Assembly: GCF_003056055.1 (NCBI RefSeq) | Contig: NZ_PYFP01000002.1 | Coordinates: 930,001-994,000 of the forward strand | Direction: 5' to 3' | DNA from: Glaciimonas sp. PCH181 | GTDB taxonomy: Bacteria; Pseudomonadota; Gammaproteobacteria; Burkholderiales; Burkholderiaceae_D | Length of the DNA stretch: 64,000 bases | Part shown: piece after piece, positions 1 to 8,101 of the stretch | Layout: every line of letters starts with the position of its first letter | Position numbering within the stretch: position 1 is the first letter of the stretch | The notes under the pieces: generated by a model | The model's input: the letters and a program-made list of their open reading frames with translations, nothing else | What the model was told of the DNA's origin: nothing | Database searches by the model: none | Translations under genes and position numbers: made by a program

Positions 1-193
1 TACATGAAAAGACAAGAATCGGCGGATCATTGGAAACGATATTGAAATATGAAAAAGGCGCAAGGTTTGCGCGCCCCTGCGCATCAACGGTACTCATCCA
101 TCCGATTGGTCGTGGCGCAATAATCGCATTGAAAATTCCACGTTTAAACGCGTCGGTGGCGATATCGATGAAGGTGTGTTCTAGTGGCTGCAA
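1..193 (-). CDS. Flavin reductase-like domain protein, N-terminal part (runs off left edge)
   Basis: Reading the minus strand from a TTG at 193 gives 64 residues with no stop before the window edge. They include IIAPRPIGWMSTVD and NLAPFSYFNIVSNDPP, the typical start of the flavin reductase-like (DIM6/NTAB, FMN-binding split barrel) family, where these segments contact FMN. No ATG is available in frame after the TGA of the upstream ABC ATPase. TTG is chosen because a GGGAA motif lies just before it and the conserved region begins soon after. The gene follows the amino acid ABC operon on the same strand, 72 bp after the ATPase stop, and could be its last gene. The true substrate (flavin, or another partner) cannot be told from this part. 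Confidence 0.72.
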   Translation of the reverse strand, partial: MQPLEHTFIDIATDAFKRGIFNAIIAPRPIGWMSTVDAQGRANLAPFSYFNIVSNDPPILVFSC

Positions 194-265
194 AATGTAT
201 TCCCGATAGTTTTTTGAGTTCGTTCTGGTTTGTTCTAGTTCGCTTCGCTTCGTGCGGTGAGACTT

Positions 266-1057
266 TCAACGCACTCTCGTCAAGAAATCTCTTGTGCGTT
301 GCGAAGTAGGATTAGCGATCATCTGTTTGGGATCTCCCTTTTCGATGACAACCCCGCCATCCATGAAGATGAGTTCATCAGCGACTTCGCGGGCAAAGCC
401 GATTTCATGCGTGACAACCACCATCGTCATTCCAGCTCTGGCGAGATCCTTCATAACCTCTAGCACTTCACCTACCAATTCTGGATCAAGTGCCGAAGTT
501 GGCTCGTCAAACAGCAATACTTTCGGGTTCATTGCCAGTGCGCGCGCAATGGCTACACGCTGCTGCTGGCCGCCTGACAAGTTGCTCGGATAAGTGTCGC
601 GCTTTTCTACCAACCCCACTTGCTTTAGCAGTGCCATCGCGCGCTCTTTAGCCTTGGAAATTGGCTCACCGTTGACCCTGACCGGTGCTTCAATGAGATT
701 TTCGAGCACGGTCATGTGGGGAAACAAATTGAAACTCTGAAAAACCATGCCAATCTCGGCGCGACGCTCGCAAATCTCGGATGCAGGCCGTTCGAACAAC
801 TTATTGCCTTTAAGACGGTAACCAACGAAAGCGCCATCCACCAGCAGCAGGCCTTGGTTGATCTCCTCCAGATGGTTGATACAGCGCAAAAATGTGCTCT
901 TGCCTGATCCTGACGGGCCAATAATGCAAGCGACGCGCCCTTTTTTAACGGTGATGTCGATGCCTTTTAACACTTCAAGTGCGCCGTAGCTTTTGCGCAC
1001 GCCGGAGGCAAATACCATGATGTCCGGCGATACGCCAAACCGCTGAAAATGATTCAT
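266..1057 (-). CDS. Polar amino acid ABC transporter, ATP-binding protein
   Basis: 263-residue ATPase of the GlnQ/HisP class that powers uptake of a polar amino acid or related solute at the inner membrane. Visible motifs are Walker [10 protein letters not shown] near residue 47, the signature [15 protein letters not shown] near 160, Walker [14 protein letters not shown] near 178 and the switch histidine in [11 protein letters not shown] near 215. Length is usual for the family. The ATG overlaps the TGA of the permease by four bases (ATGA), so the two are translationally coupled. The specific substrate is not clear from the sequence. Confidence 0.93.
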   Translation of the reverse strand: MNHFQRFGVSPDIMVFASGVRKSYGALEVLKGIDITVKKGRVACIIGPSGSGKSTFLRCINHLEEINQGLLLVDGAFVGYRLKGNKLFERPASEICERRAEIGMVFQSFNLFPHMTVLENLIEAPVRVNGEPISKAKERAMALLKQVGLVEKRDTYPSNLSGGQQQRVAIARALAMNPKVLLFDEPTSALDPELVGEVLEVMKDLARAGMTMVVVTHEIGFAREVADELIFMDGGVVIEKGDPKQMIANPTSQRTRDFLTRVR

Positions 1058-2001
1058 AGTGGTGACCTCTTACGAAAGCTGAACAGATACGCGCTGACGA
1101 CAGACAGCGTAGAACGTTTAAGACGCGCCTCTTCGGGTGAAAAAATCCGTTCCAGGTAGCCTTGTCCTATCGACAAAATTGTCACTGCAGCGAGATACCA
1201 AACACTCGCGACTAAAAGAAGCGGGATTGTCTCAAACGTGCGCGCATAGATCGATTGTGCGGAGTACAGTAAATCCCCGACCGCGATGGTGCTCACTAGT
1301 GACGTCGTCTTCAGCAGGCTGATTGTTTCATTTCCGGTAGGCGGAATGATGACGCGCATCGCTTGCGGCAATACGATTCTCCGCAGGAGCAAGCTGGGCT
1401 TCATCCCAAGGCACAGGGCAGCCTCGGTCTGGCCGCGATTGACAGACTTGAGTCCGTTGCGCACGATTTCGGCCATATAGCCTGATTCCTGCAGTGAAAG
1501 GGCAATGATGGCGGCGACGAAAGGCGTGACCACGTCGTTGGTATTCACAGAGAACACGGTGCCATAACCCGGAAGATACAACGTAATGTTCTTAAAAATC
1601 AGCGCGAGGTTGTACCAAAATAACAGCTGCACCAACGCGGGAGTGCCACGAAAGAACCATACGAACACCTGCGCGGGCACAGCTAGTAATTTACTCGGCG
1701 AAAGCAGCATCAATGCTACTAATGTTCCGCCAATGCATGACAGAAACATGACAATGATCATCAGCGCCAGCGTCATACCTGCGCCCTTCAAGATCATCGG
1801 ATTGAAAAGGTAATGACCAACAATTGGCCATTGAAATTCGGGATTTTCTGCTACCAAGTACAGCAGCACTGCAGTGAGAATCAACACTACAACTACGGCG
1901 GCGTTGCGCACCGGATGGCGCAGCGGAACGACCGTTAGCATTTCCGCAGGGTGTCGATCTTCGCTCTCAACCAATGAAGCCTCTGTACGCACAATATTCA
2001 C
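1054..2001 (-). CDS. Polar amino acid ABC transporter, permease
   Basis: 315-residue inner membrane protein of the His/Glu/Gln/Arg/opine permease family. About 45 N-terminal residues precede the first membrane segment ([18 protein letters not shown]). A second segment ([24 protein letters not shown]) starts the conserved permease domain, and the EAA loop reads [29 protein letters not shown] near residue 195, the site that docks on the ATPase. It is coupled to the ATPase gene by a 4-bp overlap and lies 70 bp after the binding protein. One permease gene suggests a homodimeric channel. Confidence 0.92.
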   Translation of the reverse strand: MNIVRTEASLVESEDRHPAEMLTVVPLRHPVRNAAVVVVLILTAVLLYLVAENPEFQWPIVGHYLFNPMILKGAGMTLALMIIVMFLSCIGGTLVALMLLSPSKLLAVPAQVFVWFFRGTPALVQLLFWYNLALIFKNITLYLPGYGTVFSVNTNDVVTPFVAAIIALSLQESGYMAEIVRNGLKSVNRGQTEAALCLGMKPSLLLRRIVLPQAMRVIIPPTGNETISLLKTTSLVSTIAVGDLLYSAQSIYARTFETIPLLLVASVWYLAAVTILSIGQGYLERIFSPEEARLKRSTLSVVSAYLFSFRKRSPL

Positions 2002-2071
2002 CTGTCAATATTATTAAGCGTTCGGATAGCAAACCGCGCTATCCGAACCATGTCCAGCATCGCAAATCACT

Positions 2072-2926
2072 TCAATTCTTGACTTGAGACTCATCCGTGT
2101 AGACGACCGATTTGGGAATACTCGCCAAACTCATTCCGTATTTATCAAGGATGCTCTTATACGTACCGTCGGCGATCACCGCATTGAGTGCGGCAGACAG
2201 CATTTGGCCTGTGGCTTTATCGCCTTTGCGAATCGCCAATCCCAGCGGCGAGGGACTGAGTGGATCACCGACGACGACGTTTTTGCCCTTCGTGGTGGTT
2301 TGGTAATAACCGGCCGCAGTGGCATCATCAAGACGTGCATCCACGCGCCCTGTTAAGACAGCCTGAATAGTGTCTTTTTGATCAGGAAAGATTTGCTTGT
2401 CGAGCGGGGAAAGACCGGCGGCTACGCAATCCTTGCTTAATTGATCGGCAACGCCGTCAGCGGCATTCCCATTGGGAACCGCCACCTTCTTGCCACAGAT
2501 ACCGAGTTTTTTTGCAAATACTGCTTTGTTTTCAGGCAGCACGGCGATGACGACTCCCGTCTTAGAGAAGCTGACAAAATCAACTTGCTTCAGACGCTCT
2601 GGCAGAATGGTGTAACCCGCCCAGCCAATATCTGCCCGCTCAGAAATCAACGCAGGAATCTGCGCCTTAAATGGAATAGTCACAATATTAAGTTTGACGC
2701 CAAGTTTTTTGGCGACCGCTTGCGCCATCTCGATATTCATGCCAGCGGGACGCCCCTCCGCATCGATAAATTGCATAGGCGGATAATCAAGGCCGCTGGC
2801 AATCACCAAGCTCCCGCTCTTTTTGACTTTTTCAGAAACTGGAATCCCGTCGGCCCATGAAGAGCGAAGACCGCCCAGCGCAAGGGACATTGCACATACC
2901 ATATATAAAGTTGACTTCAACATCAT
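2072..2926 (-). CDS. Amino acid ABC transporter, periplasmic substrate-binding protein (family 3)
   Basis: 284-residue solute-binding protein. The start at 2926 is chosen because GGAGGAACA sits directly before ATGATG; an open frame continues further upstream without a ribosome site. An N-terminal signal peptide (hydrophobic YMVCAMSLALGGLRSSWA) precedes the mature family 3 domain. That domain has the usual LDYPPMQFIDAEGRPAGMNIEM segment where the ligand carboxylate and amino groups are gripped. It is the first gene of the ABC operon. A 15-bp palindrome lies about 90 bp upstream. Confidence 0.92.
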   Translation of the reverse strand: MMLKSTLYMVCAMSLALGGLRSSWADGIPVSEKVKKSGSLVIASGLDYPPMQFIDAEGRPAGMNIEMAQAVAKKLGVKLNIVTIPFKAQIPALISERADIGWAGYTILPERLKQVDFVSFSKTGVVIAVLPENKAVFAKKLGICGKKVAVPNGNAADGVADQLSKDCVAAGLSPLDKQIFPDQKDTIQAVLTGRVDARLDDATAAGYYQTTTKGKNVVVGDPLSPSPLGLAIRKGDKATGQMLSAALNAVIADGTYKSILDKYGMSLASIPKSVVYTDESQVKN

Positions 2927-3014
2927 TGTTCCTCCGTTATTTTCTTTTTGGTTGCAGAATTCATTGAGGATAATAGGAGCTGTTTGCGCGAGCAACAACA
3001 CATTATCATCGTCG

Positions 3015-3029
3015 TTTCACTGAGTGAAA
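3015..3029. promoter_or_regulatory. Palindrome TTTCACTGAGTGAAA, candidate operator
   Basis: Six-base arms TTTCAC/GTGAAA around a 3-base centre, located between the amino acid ABC operon and a truncated divergent gene. The position suits an operator shared by both. No regulator is assigned with confidence. Confidence 0.4.
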
Positions 3030-3045
3030 TGAGAACTCTGGGAAC

Positions 3046-3115
3046 GGAGGATTTACATCGAAAAGGAAGATCGCCAGATGTTTGGGCGTCTCCAGAACAC
3101 GGCCCTACGCTCTGA
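3046..3115 (+). pseudogene. 5' stump of a divergent gene cut by the IS6 element
   Basis: A strong ribosome site (GGAGG at 3046-3050) is followed six bases later by ATC, where ATG would be expected. The frame reads IEKEDRQMFGRLQNTALRSE and then enters the IS inverted repeat at 3116. A gene divergent from an amino acid ABC operon is often its regulator, and the start vaguely recalls IclR-type N-termini, but 19 residues are too few to classify it. What is seen is a plausible gene start with a changed initiation codon and loss of everything downstream. Confidence 0.35.
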
Positions 3116-3940
3116 GGTTATGTCGCATTAACCATCGAGCCGGATGTTCATCTATGCTGATCATCTTTTCAGTGATGGTGTGAAATGAGATTCTCGATAT
3201 CAAAAGGATGCGATTCCCAATCGACGTGATTCTGGTATGCATCCACTGGTATGCAGCATATCCGCTGAGTTACCGACATCTTGAAGAAATCATGGAGGAG
3301 CGCGGCGTGTGTGTCGATCATTCATCAATCAATCGCTGGGCGATCCCGTTTCTGCCGTTACTTGAAAAGGCTTTCCGTAAGCACAAGCGTCCGGTTGGCG
3401 GTAGCTGGCGGATGGACGAGACGTATATAAAAGTGAAAGCCGTCTGGAAATATCTCTATCGTGCTGTTGATAAGGAGGGTAAGACAGTCGACTTTCTCTT
3501 GACGGCGAAGCGCGACAAGGCTGCTGCCAGGCGATTTTTTGACAAGGCCTTGCGCGACAACGATGTCCCTGAAAAAATTACGATGGATAAAAGCGGTCCC
3601 AACAAAGCAGCGATCGATGAGATCAATGCCGGCAGGGAAATCCCGAGCGTGGTTCGTCAGGTCAAATATCTCAACAACATCGTAGAGCAGGACCATCGTG
3701 CCATTAAGCGCGTGACCAGGCCAATGCTCAATTTCAAATCATTTCAGTCCGCCAAAAACGTCCTGGCCGGCATCGAACTCATGCACATGATTCGTAAAGG
3801 GCAGATGATCGTTGCACAAGAAAATCCGATGTCGTTTGCGGAACAATTTTACGCTCTGGCAGCATAAGTCCGTCTAGTTTCAACGGCCAGCGAAATCACT
3901 CGCCCAGAATTTACTGGATACCGGTTAATGCGACGGAACC
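3116..3940 (+). mobile_element. IS6-family element, copy 1 (825 bp)
   Basis: Terminal inverted repeats GGTTATGTCGCATTAACC (3116-3133) and, at 3923-3940, the complement of GGTTCCGTCGCATTAACC (16 of 18 match) bound one transposase gene. It is nearly identical to copy 2 at 27173-28004 and lies in the same orientation. It is 7 bp shorter owing to loss of one unit of a CAAAAGG tandem pair near the transposase start. The flanking 8-bp sequences do not match, so there is no simple target duplication. Confidence 0.9.
3208..3867 (+). CDS. IS6-family transposase, copy 1 (N-terminus altered)
   Basis: 219-residue DDE transposase: first Asp in WRMDETYIKV, second in TMDKSGPNKAA, Glu in NNIVEQDHRAIKR, and the C-terminal GIELMHMIRKGQ typical of IS6. 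In copy 2 the frame opens ten codons earlier, from the ATG at 27242. Here a 7-bp deletion puts that ATG out of frame, leaving the internal ATG at 3208 as the start. The lost residues are short and outside the catalytic core, so activity is uncertain. Compared with copy 2 several residues differ (for example IHWY for IRWY and AIPFL for AIRFL). Confidence 0.88.
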   Translation: MRFPIDVILVCIHWYAAYPLSYRHLEEIMEERGVCVDHSSINRWAIPFLPLLEKAFRKHKRPVGGSWRMDETYIKVKAVWKYLYRAVDKEGKTVDFLLTAKRDKAAARRFFDKALRDNDVPEKITMDKSGPNKAAIDEINAGREIPSVVRQVKYLNNIVEQDHRAIKRVTRPMLNFKSFQSAKNVLAGIELMHMIRKGQMIVAQENPMSFAEQFYALAA

Positions 3941-4050
3941 AGCTGCAGACCGACTCCTAATTCGATTGTCTTATTGACATCTCTTTCAATTGTTGCAGCG
4001 CAGGTACGATTTCGTTTGCGACCGATCCTGACTTCGATATCGACGCGCAT
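3925..4050 (-). CDS. Small ORF in the left 183-bp inverted repeat
   Basis: 41 codons from an ATG with GGAGG just upstream, reading MRVDIEVRIGRKRNRTC and ending in a stop formed inside the terminal repeat of IS copy 1. The first 30 codons are almost identical to the small ORF in the right repeat at 27083. It is rich in Arg and Lys and has no recognised family. The good ribosome site suggests it is the start of a real, truncated gene rather than chance, but the function is unknown. Confidence 0.35.
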   Translation of the reverse strand: MRVDIEVRIGRKRNRTCAATIERDVNKTIELGVGLQLVPSH

Positions 4051-4143
4051 TTTGTCCTCCAAAACTCGTTCGTGGAATCGAAATCCTGCCACTAATTTGC
4101 TCGATCAGCAACCTTAGCTAGCCCCCGATTTCGTCCGCTCTCT
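3961..4143. repeat. 183-bp inverted repeat, left copy
   Basis: The reverse complement of this stretch matches 26990-27172 over 183 bp with about five mismatches. It begins at the last base of the glycerate kinase stop codon and ends 20 bp from IS copy 1. It carries a tail that reads ERTKSGAS-stop in one frame and a small ORF with a ribosome site. The partner lies directly against IS copy 2, so the two repeats frame the inside of the IS-bounded block. Confidence 0.88.
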
Positions 4144-5264
4144 TATCCAACGGTCACGAAGCGGATTCGCGCCATCTGTTCGGCCGCGTTGGCGAGCATT
4201 GTTCTGGCACCAGCTATTGCGGTTTGTATCGGCATCGGCTCGGAGATGATTGAAAAACAGCCGCTGAAATGCGGCGCCACCAGCGCCATCTCGGCTGTCG
4301 GTATTGATCCCGACAGCAGCGACACCGGCTTTCTGAACCCCTTGGCCCGACCGGCGATTTCAAAAGGTACTTTGCCCATTAGCGTCTGCGTATCGGTACG
4401 GCCTTCGCCAGTCAGAATCCAGTCTGCCTGCTTAATAGCGGCATCAATCTGCAACAGCCGGCAAATCATTTCAGCGCCGCGATGGGGCGTTGCGCCCAGC
4501 AGTTGCAATGCGTAGCCAATGCCGCCTGCGGCGCCGGCGCCCGCCGCTAACGAGACCGGTCGTCCCGCCCATTGATCTGCCGACCGCGCAAAATTGGCGA
4601 TCCAGTCGTCATACATCTGCACGAGTTCAGGCTCTATCCCTTTTTGCGGACCAAAGACTGCGGTGGCGCCTTTTTCTCCACAAAGCGGATTGTTCACATC
4701 GGCCAGCAGCATAATTTCGCACGTGGCGATTCTCGGGTCCAGCTGCGAGAAGTCTAGGCTAGACAGCCGTTCCAGGCTTCCGAGTGTCGGCGGCAGTGGA
4801 CTGCCGTCTGCATCGATCAGGCCGACGCCAAGCGCGGCCAGCACACCGGCGCCGCCGTCATTGGTACTACTGCCGCCCAGCCCGACCATGAATTTCCGGA
4901 TGCCCAGATCCATGCAGTGGCGCAGCAGCGCTCCTACACCGTAAGACGAGCGTTGCGCTACATGACCTTGCGCATTCGGCAAGCCAATAATTTCGGCGAC
5001 TTCGATCACCGCAGTCTTATCGAGAACTGCGAAACGCACTGATTTTTTTACAAGCGTATCTCCGACCATGCTGGCCGTCTGCAGTTGGCCATCGGTAGCA
5101 GCGAGCATCGCATCGAGCGTGCCTTCGCCGCCGTCGGCCATTGGAAAACGACGGATCTCCGCATTTGGCAGCACACGCCGGATGCCGCTTTCAATCGCGA
5201 GCGCGACTTCTGAAGCCGACAAGGATCCCTTGAAAGAATCCGGGGCGATTACGATGCTTGTCAT
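4143..5264 (-). CDS. Glycerate kinase (GK-I family)
   Basis: 373-residue enzyme that phosphorylates D-glycerate to 2-phosphoglycerate with ATP, feeding lower glycolysis. It matches the GarK/GlxK family throughout: VIAPDSFKGSLSA at the N-terminus, PMADGGEGTLDAML near 41, GLGGSSTNDGGAGVLAALG near 129 and LTGEGRTDTQTLMGK near 285. Length is typical. It is the last gene of a seven-gene operon and overlaps the GMC oxidoreductase stop by four bases. Its presence beside a GarL-type aldolase and a hydroxypyruvate-reductase-like enzyme suggests that the pathway releases a C3 unit recovered as glycerate. Confidence 0.92.
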   Translation of the reverse strand: MTSIVIAPDSFKGSLSASEVALAIESGIRRVLPNAEIRRFPMADGGEGTLDAMLAATDGQLQTASMVGDTLVKKSVRFAVLDKTAVIEVAEIIGLPNAQGHVAQRSSYGVGALLRHCMDLGIRKFMVGLGGSSTNDGGAGVLAALGVGLIDADGSPLPPTLGSLERLSSLDFSQLDPRIATCEIMLLADVNNPLCGEKGATAVFGPQKGIEPELVQMYDDWIANFARSADQWAGRPVSLAAGAGAAGGIGYALQLLGATPHRGAEMICRLLQIDAAIKQADWILTGEGRTDTQTLMGKVPFEIAGRAKGFRKPVSLLSGSIPTAEMALVAPHFSGCFSIISEPMPIQTAIAGARTMLANAAEQMARIRFVTVG

Positions 5265-6868
5265 GGGAGCCGTTCGCCGATGATCATCGCCGCAGCTTTT
5301 TCCGCGATCATCAGTACAGTCGCATTGGTATTGGTCGAGGTAATACGCGGCATGATCGAGCCATCGACAATCCGTAAATGCTTGATGCCCTTTACACGCA
5401 GTTGCGGATCGACCACCGATTGCTCATCATTGCCCATCGCACAGGTGCCGACTGAGTGATACACGGTCGAGCCATTGCGGCGCGCATAGTCGAGCAGGGC
5501 GGCGTCATCCGCATGCTCGGGGCCGGGCACGGTTTCCCGAACCACGTATTTCGACAGCGACGAATGTTTCATTAGTTCGCGGCCGAATTTCAGGCCTTCC
5601 AATAGTATTGCCGCATCGTCCGGTTCCGACAGGAATCCTGGTGCAATTTCCGGCGCTACCTTGGCGTCGGTGCTGAGGATACGCACCCGGCCACGGCTTT
5701 TCGGGCGCATCTGCCAGCAGCCGACCGAGATACCAGGTTCCGCTTCCAACTGGCCGATCCGTCCTTCCTTGAAGCTGCCGGGCGCAATGACGTATTGCAC
5801 ATCGGGCTGGCTCGAATGTTTGGTTTGATAAAAAGCGCCGACCAGTGCCGCGCTATAGGTAAGCAAACCCTTGCCCTGCAATGCATAACTCATCAATTCG
5901 CGCATCAGGCGCATACCCTGGCTGCGCTCGTTGGCGGTCACCGTATCCTTCAGACGATAGCATAGGCGTGCGACATAATGGTCCTGGAAGTTGCGGCCGA
6001 CGCCCTCCAGTCGAGCCTCCTGGCGAATGCCGAGTTCTTCCAGCACGTCGGCGGGGCCGATACCTGACAATTGCAGCACTTGCGGCGTACCGATCACGCC
6101 GGCCGACAGAATCACTTCGCGCTTTACATGCACTTCTTTTTGTTGGCCGTTGGCTAAATTCACCACCGCGCCGCGGCATTCGCCGTTTTGCACCAGCAGG
6201 CGTGCGATCTGGCAATCGGTCCATACGGTCAGGTTCGGACGCTTCCGTGCCGGATATAGATATGCGCGCGCCGCGCTGGATCGCACCCGGCCGTCACGGG
6301 TCTGTTGGTAGTACCAGATCGAACCATGCTCATGCGCTTGATTCGGATCATCCTCGAACTGCAGCCCCGCTTGGATGCCGGCCTGCACCGCCGCATGACA
6401 GATCTCAGGCGGTTCCTTAATCCTGTCTACCCGGATATAACCGTCAGTGCCGCGCTCCGGCGACGATTCGCCCATCCAGGTTTCGGACTTTTTGTAAAAC
6501 GGCAGTACCTTATCGTAGCGCCATGAATCGTCAGATAGTCGCGCCCATTCGTCCAGGTCTTCCCTGAACGGACGCACATACAGCAAGCCATTGATCGAGC
6601 TGGAGCCGCCCAACACCCGGCCCCGCGGGAACAGGATCTCGCGCAAGGCGGTACCGGACTCGGCCTTGGTCTTGTACTGCCAAGTGATATCGGGATGGTC
6701 GAGCAGCCGAACGAAGCCGGCCGGCACATGAATCATCGGATGGCGGTCTGCTCCGCCGGCCTCAATCAGCAGCACCGATACAGATGGGTCGGCCGAAAGC
6801 CGGTTGGCCAACACGCAGCCCGCAGTGCCGGCGCCGATGATGATGTAATCCGCGGTGAAAGCGCTCAT
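5261..6868 (-). CDS. GMC-family FAD-dependent alcohol oxidoreductase
   Basis: 535-residue choline dehydrogenase-like flavoenzyme. The FAD dinucleotide fold is IIGAGTAGCVLANRLS near residue 10, GMC signature 1 is GRVLGGSSSINGLLYVRP near 84, and signature 2 is GVIGTPQVLQLSGIG near 256. The active-site His lies in TVYHSVGTCAMG near 470 and the Asn in STNTNATVLMIAEKAA near 510. Such enzymes oxidise a primary alcohol to an aldehyde and pass electrons to an acceptor. It is coupled by 4-bp overlaps to the CoA-transferase before it and the glycerate kinase after it. The alcohol substrate is unknown; the aldehyde dehydrogenase at the head of the operon could take the product. Confidence 0.92.
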   Translation of the reverse strand: MSAFTADYIIIGAGTAGCVLANRLSADPSVSVLLIEAGGADRHPMIHVPAGFVRLLDHPDITWQYKTKAESGTALREILFPRGRVLGGSSSINGLLYVRPFREDLDEWARLSDDSWRYDKVLPFYKKSETWMGESSPERGTDGYIRVDRIKEPPEICHAAVQAGIQAGLQFEDDPNQAHEHGSIWYYQQTRDGRVRSSAARAYLYPARKRPNLTVWTDCQIARLLVQNGECRGAVVNLANGQQKEVHVKREVILSAGVIGTPQVLQLSGIGPADVLEELGIRQEARLEGVGRNFQDHYVARLCYRLKDTVTANERSQGMRLMRELMSYALQGKGLLTYSAALVGAFYQTKHSSQPDVQYVIAPGSFKEGRIGQLEAEPGISVGCWQMRPKSRGRVRILSTDAKVAPEIAPGFLSEPDDAAILLEGLKFGRELMKHSSLSKYVVRETVPGPEHADDAALLDYARRNGSTVYHSVGTCAMGNDEQSVVDPQLRVKGIKHLRIVDGSIMPRITSTNTNATVLMIAEKAAAMIIGERLP

Positions 6869-8088
6869 TGTTTCTCCCCGACCGGCAAAACAGTGCCGCT
6901 ACCGATGAGTTCGCTGACCTCGCAGTCCGAGAAGCCGAACTCGCCCAGAACTTCGATCGTGTGCTCGCCCAGCAGCGGGGGCGGACGGTTATACGCAACC
7001 GGGCTGCCATGGAAATTGACCGGGCTAGCGATATTGGTCATCGAGCCGACCGAAGGATGGTCGAGTTTGATCACCGAGCCGACATGGCAGATCTGCGGGT
7101 CGGTTGTCAGTGCGGTGTAATAGTCCTGCACCTTGGCGCAAGGTACGTCGGCCGAGGTCAGGATGCCGACCCAGTGGTCGGTCGGATGGAGCACGAATTC
7201 CTGCTCCAGGATTGCGTCCAGCGCCTCACGGTTGGCGGTGCGCGCGGTATTGTCGACAAAGCGCGGATCAGTCAACAGCTCCGGACGGCCTAATGTATTG
7301 CACAGATTGCGCCAAAATTTTTCAGTGAAGCAGGCGGTGAAAAAATACTTACCGTCAGCGCCTTTATAATTTCGGTAAGGAACCATAGTCGGATGGCCGC
7401 TGCCAAGGCGCTGGGGCGACCGGCCGCTGCGTAGGGTCTCACCATCGCGCGGAATCGTGCTGAGCAGGGCAGCCGACAGCAACGAGGTGTCGATCTTCTG
7501 TCCCTCGCCATGGCGCTCGCGGTGCAGTAGCGCGGTGACGATGCCGAACGCAATCAGCGCTGCCGCGCCGAAGTCCGGCAGCGGCGCACCGACACGCACC
7601 GGATCGCCGTCGCTTTCGCCGGTCATGTCCATTAATCCGGTGACCGCCTGCACGATCGGGTCATTTGCAGGCCAGCCGGAGTATGGACCGCTCTGGCCAA
7701 AGGCCGACACGCTGGCATAGATAATCTTGGGGTTGCGCGCTTTCGCCGCGTCGTACCCGATCCCGAGCCGATCGACCGTGCCCGGCCGAAAATTCTCGAC
7801 CACCACATCGGCCTGCTCAACCATGCGCAAAAATACTTCCTGTCCGGACTTGGATTTCAGGTCCAGGCGCATGCTTCGCTTGTTGCGGTTTTGCGAAAGG
7901 AATTGCACGCTTTCGCCGCTGACAAACTGATTGCCCAGGTTACGCGCGAGATCGCCTTGTTTCGGCTCTTCGATCTTAATCACGTCGGCTCCAAGATCGC
8001 CGAGAAGCACGGTACCCACCGGTCCCGCAGTCATTACGCTCAAGTCAAGTACACGATAACCGGTAAGAGGAAGTGTTCTGCTGTTCAT
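6865..8088 (-). CDS. CaiB/BaiF (class III) CoA-transferase
   Basis: 407-residue formyl-CoA transferase-type enzyme that moves CoA between carboxylates. The start at 8088 fits the family N-terminus PLTGYRVLDLSVMTAGPVG; the open frame runs 90 codons further but with no homology. Seen are GADVIKIEEP near 36, NRNKRSMRLDLKS near 66, VVENFRPGTVDRLGIGYD near 93 and PLPDFGAAALIAFGI near 170, whose Asp is the expected nucleophile. It probably activates an organic acid for the acyl-CoA dehydrogenase and enoyl-CoA hydratase of the same cluster. The CoA donor is not known. Confidence 0.92.
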   Translation of the reverse strand: MNSRTLPLTGYRVLDLSVMTAGPVGTVLLGDLGADVIKIEEPKQGDLARNLGNQFVSGESVQFLSQNRNKRSMRLDLKSKSGQEVFLRMVEQADVVVENFRPGTVDRLGIGYDAAKARNPKIIYASVSAFGQSGPYSGWPANDPIVQAVTGLMDMTGESDGDPVRVGAPLPDFGAAALIAFGIVTALLHRERHGEGQKIDTSLLSAALLSTIPRDGETLRSGRSPQRLGSGHPTMVPYRNYKGADGKYFFTACFTEKFWRNLCNTLGRPELLTDPRFVDNTARTANREALDAILEQEFVLHPTDHWVGILTSADVPCAKVQDYYTALTTDPQICHVGSVIKLDHPSVGSMTNIASPVNFHGSPVAYNRPPPLLGEHTIEVLGEFGFSDCEVSELIGSGTVLPVGEKQ

Positions 8089-8101
8089 GATCAATCTGCC
8101 T

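Noticed and set aside
3116..3940. Target-site duplications around IS copies 1 and 2
   Set aside because: The 8-bp flanks do not match for either copy, nor between the outer flanks of the two copies.
5881..6420. 179-codon plus-strand frame opposite the GMC gene
   Set aside because: Antisense shadow with high Arg and Pro content; the minus-strand gene has all family motifs.
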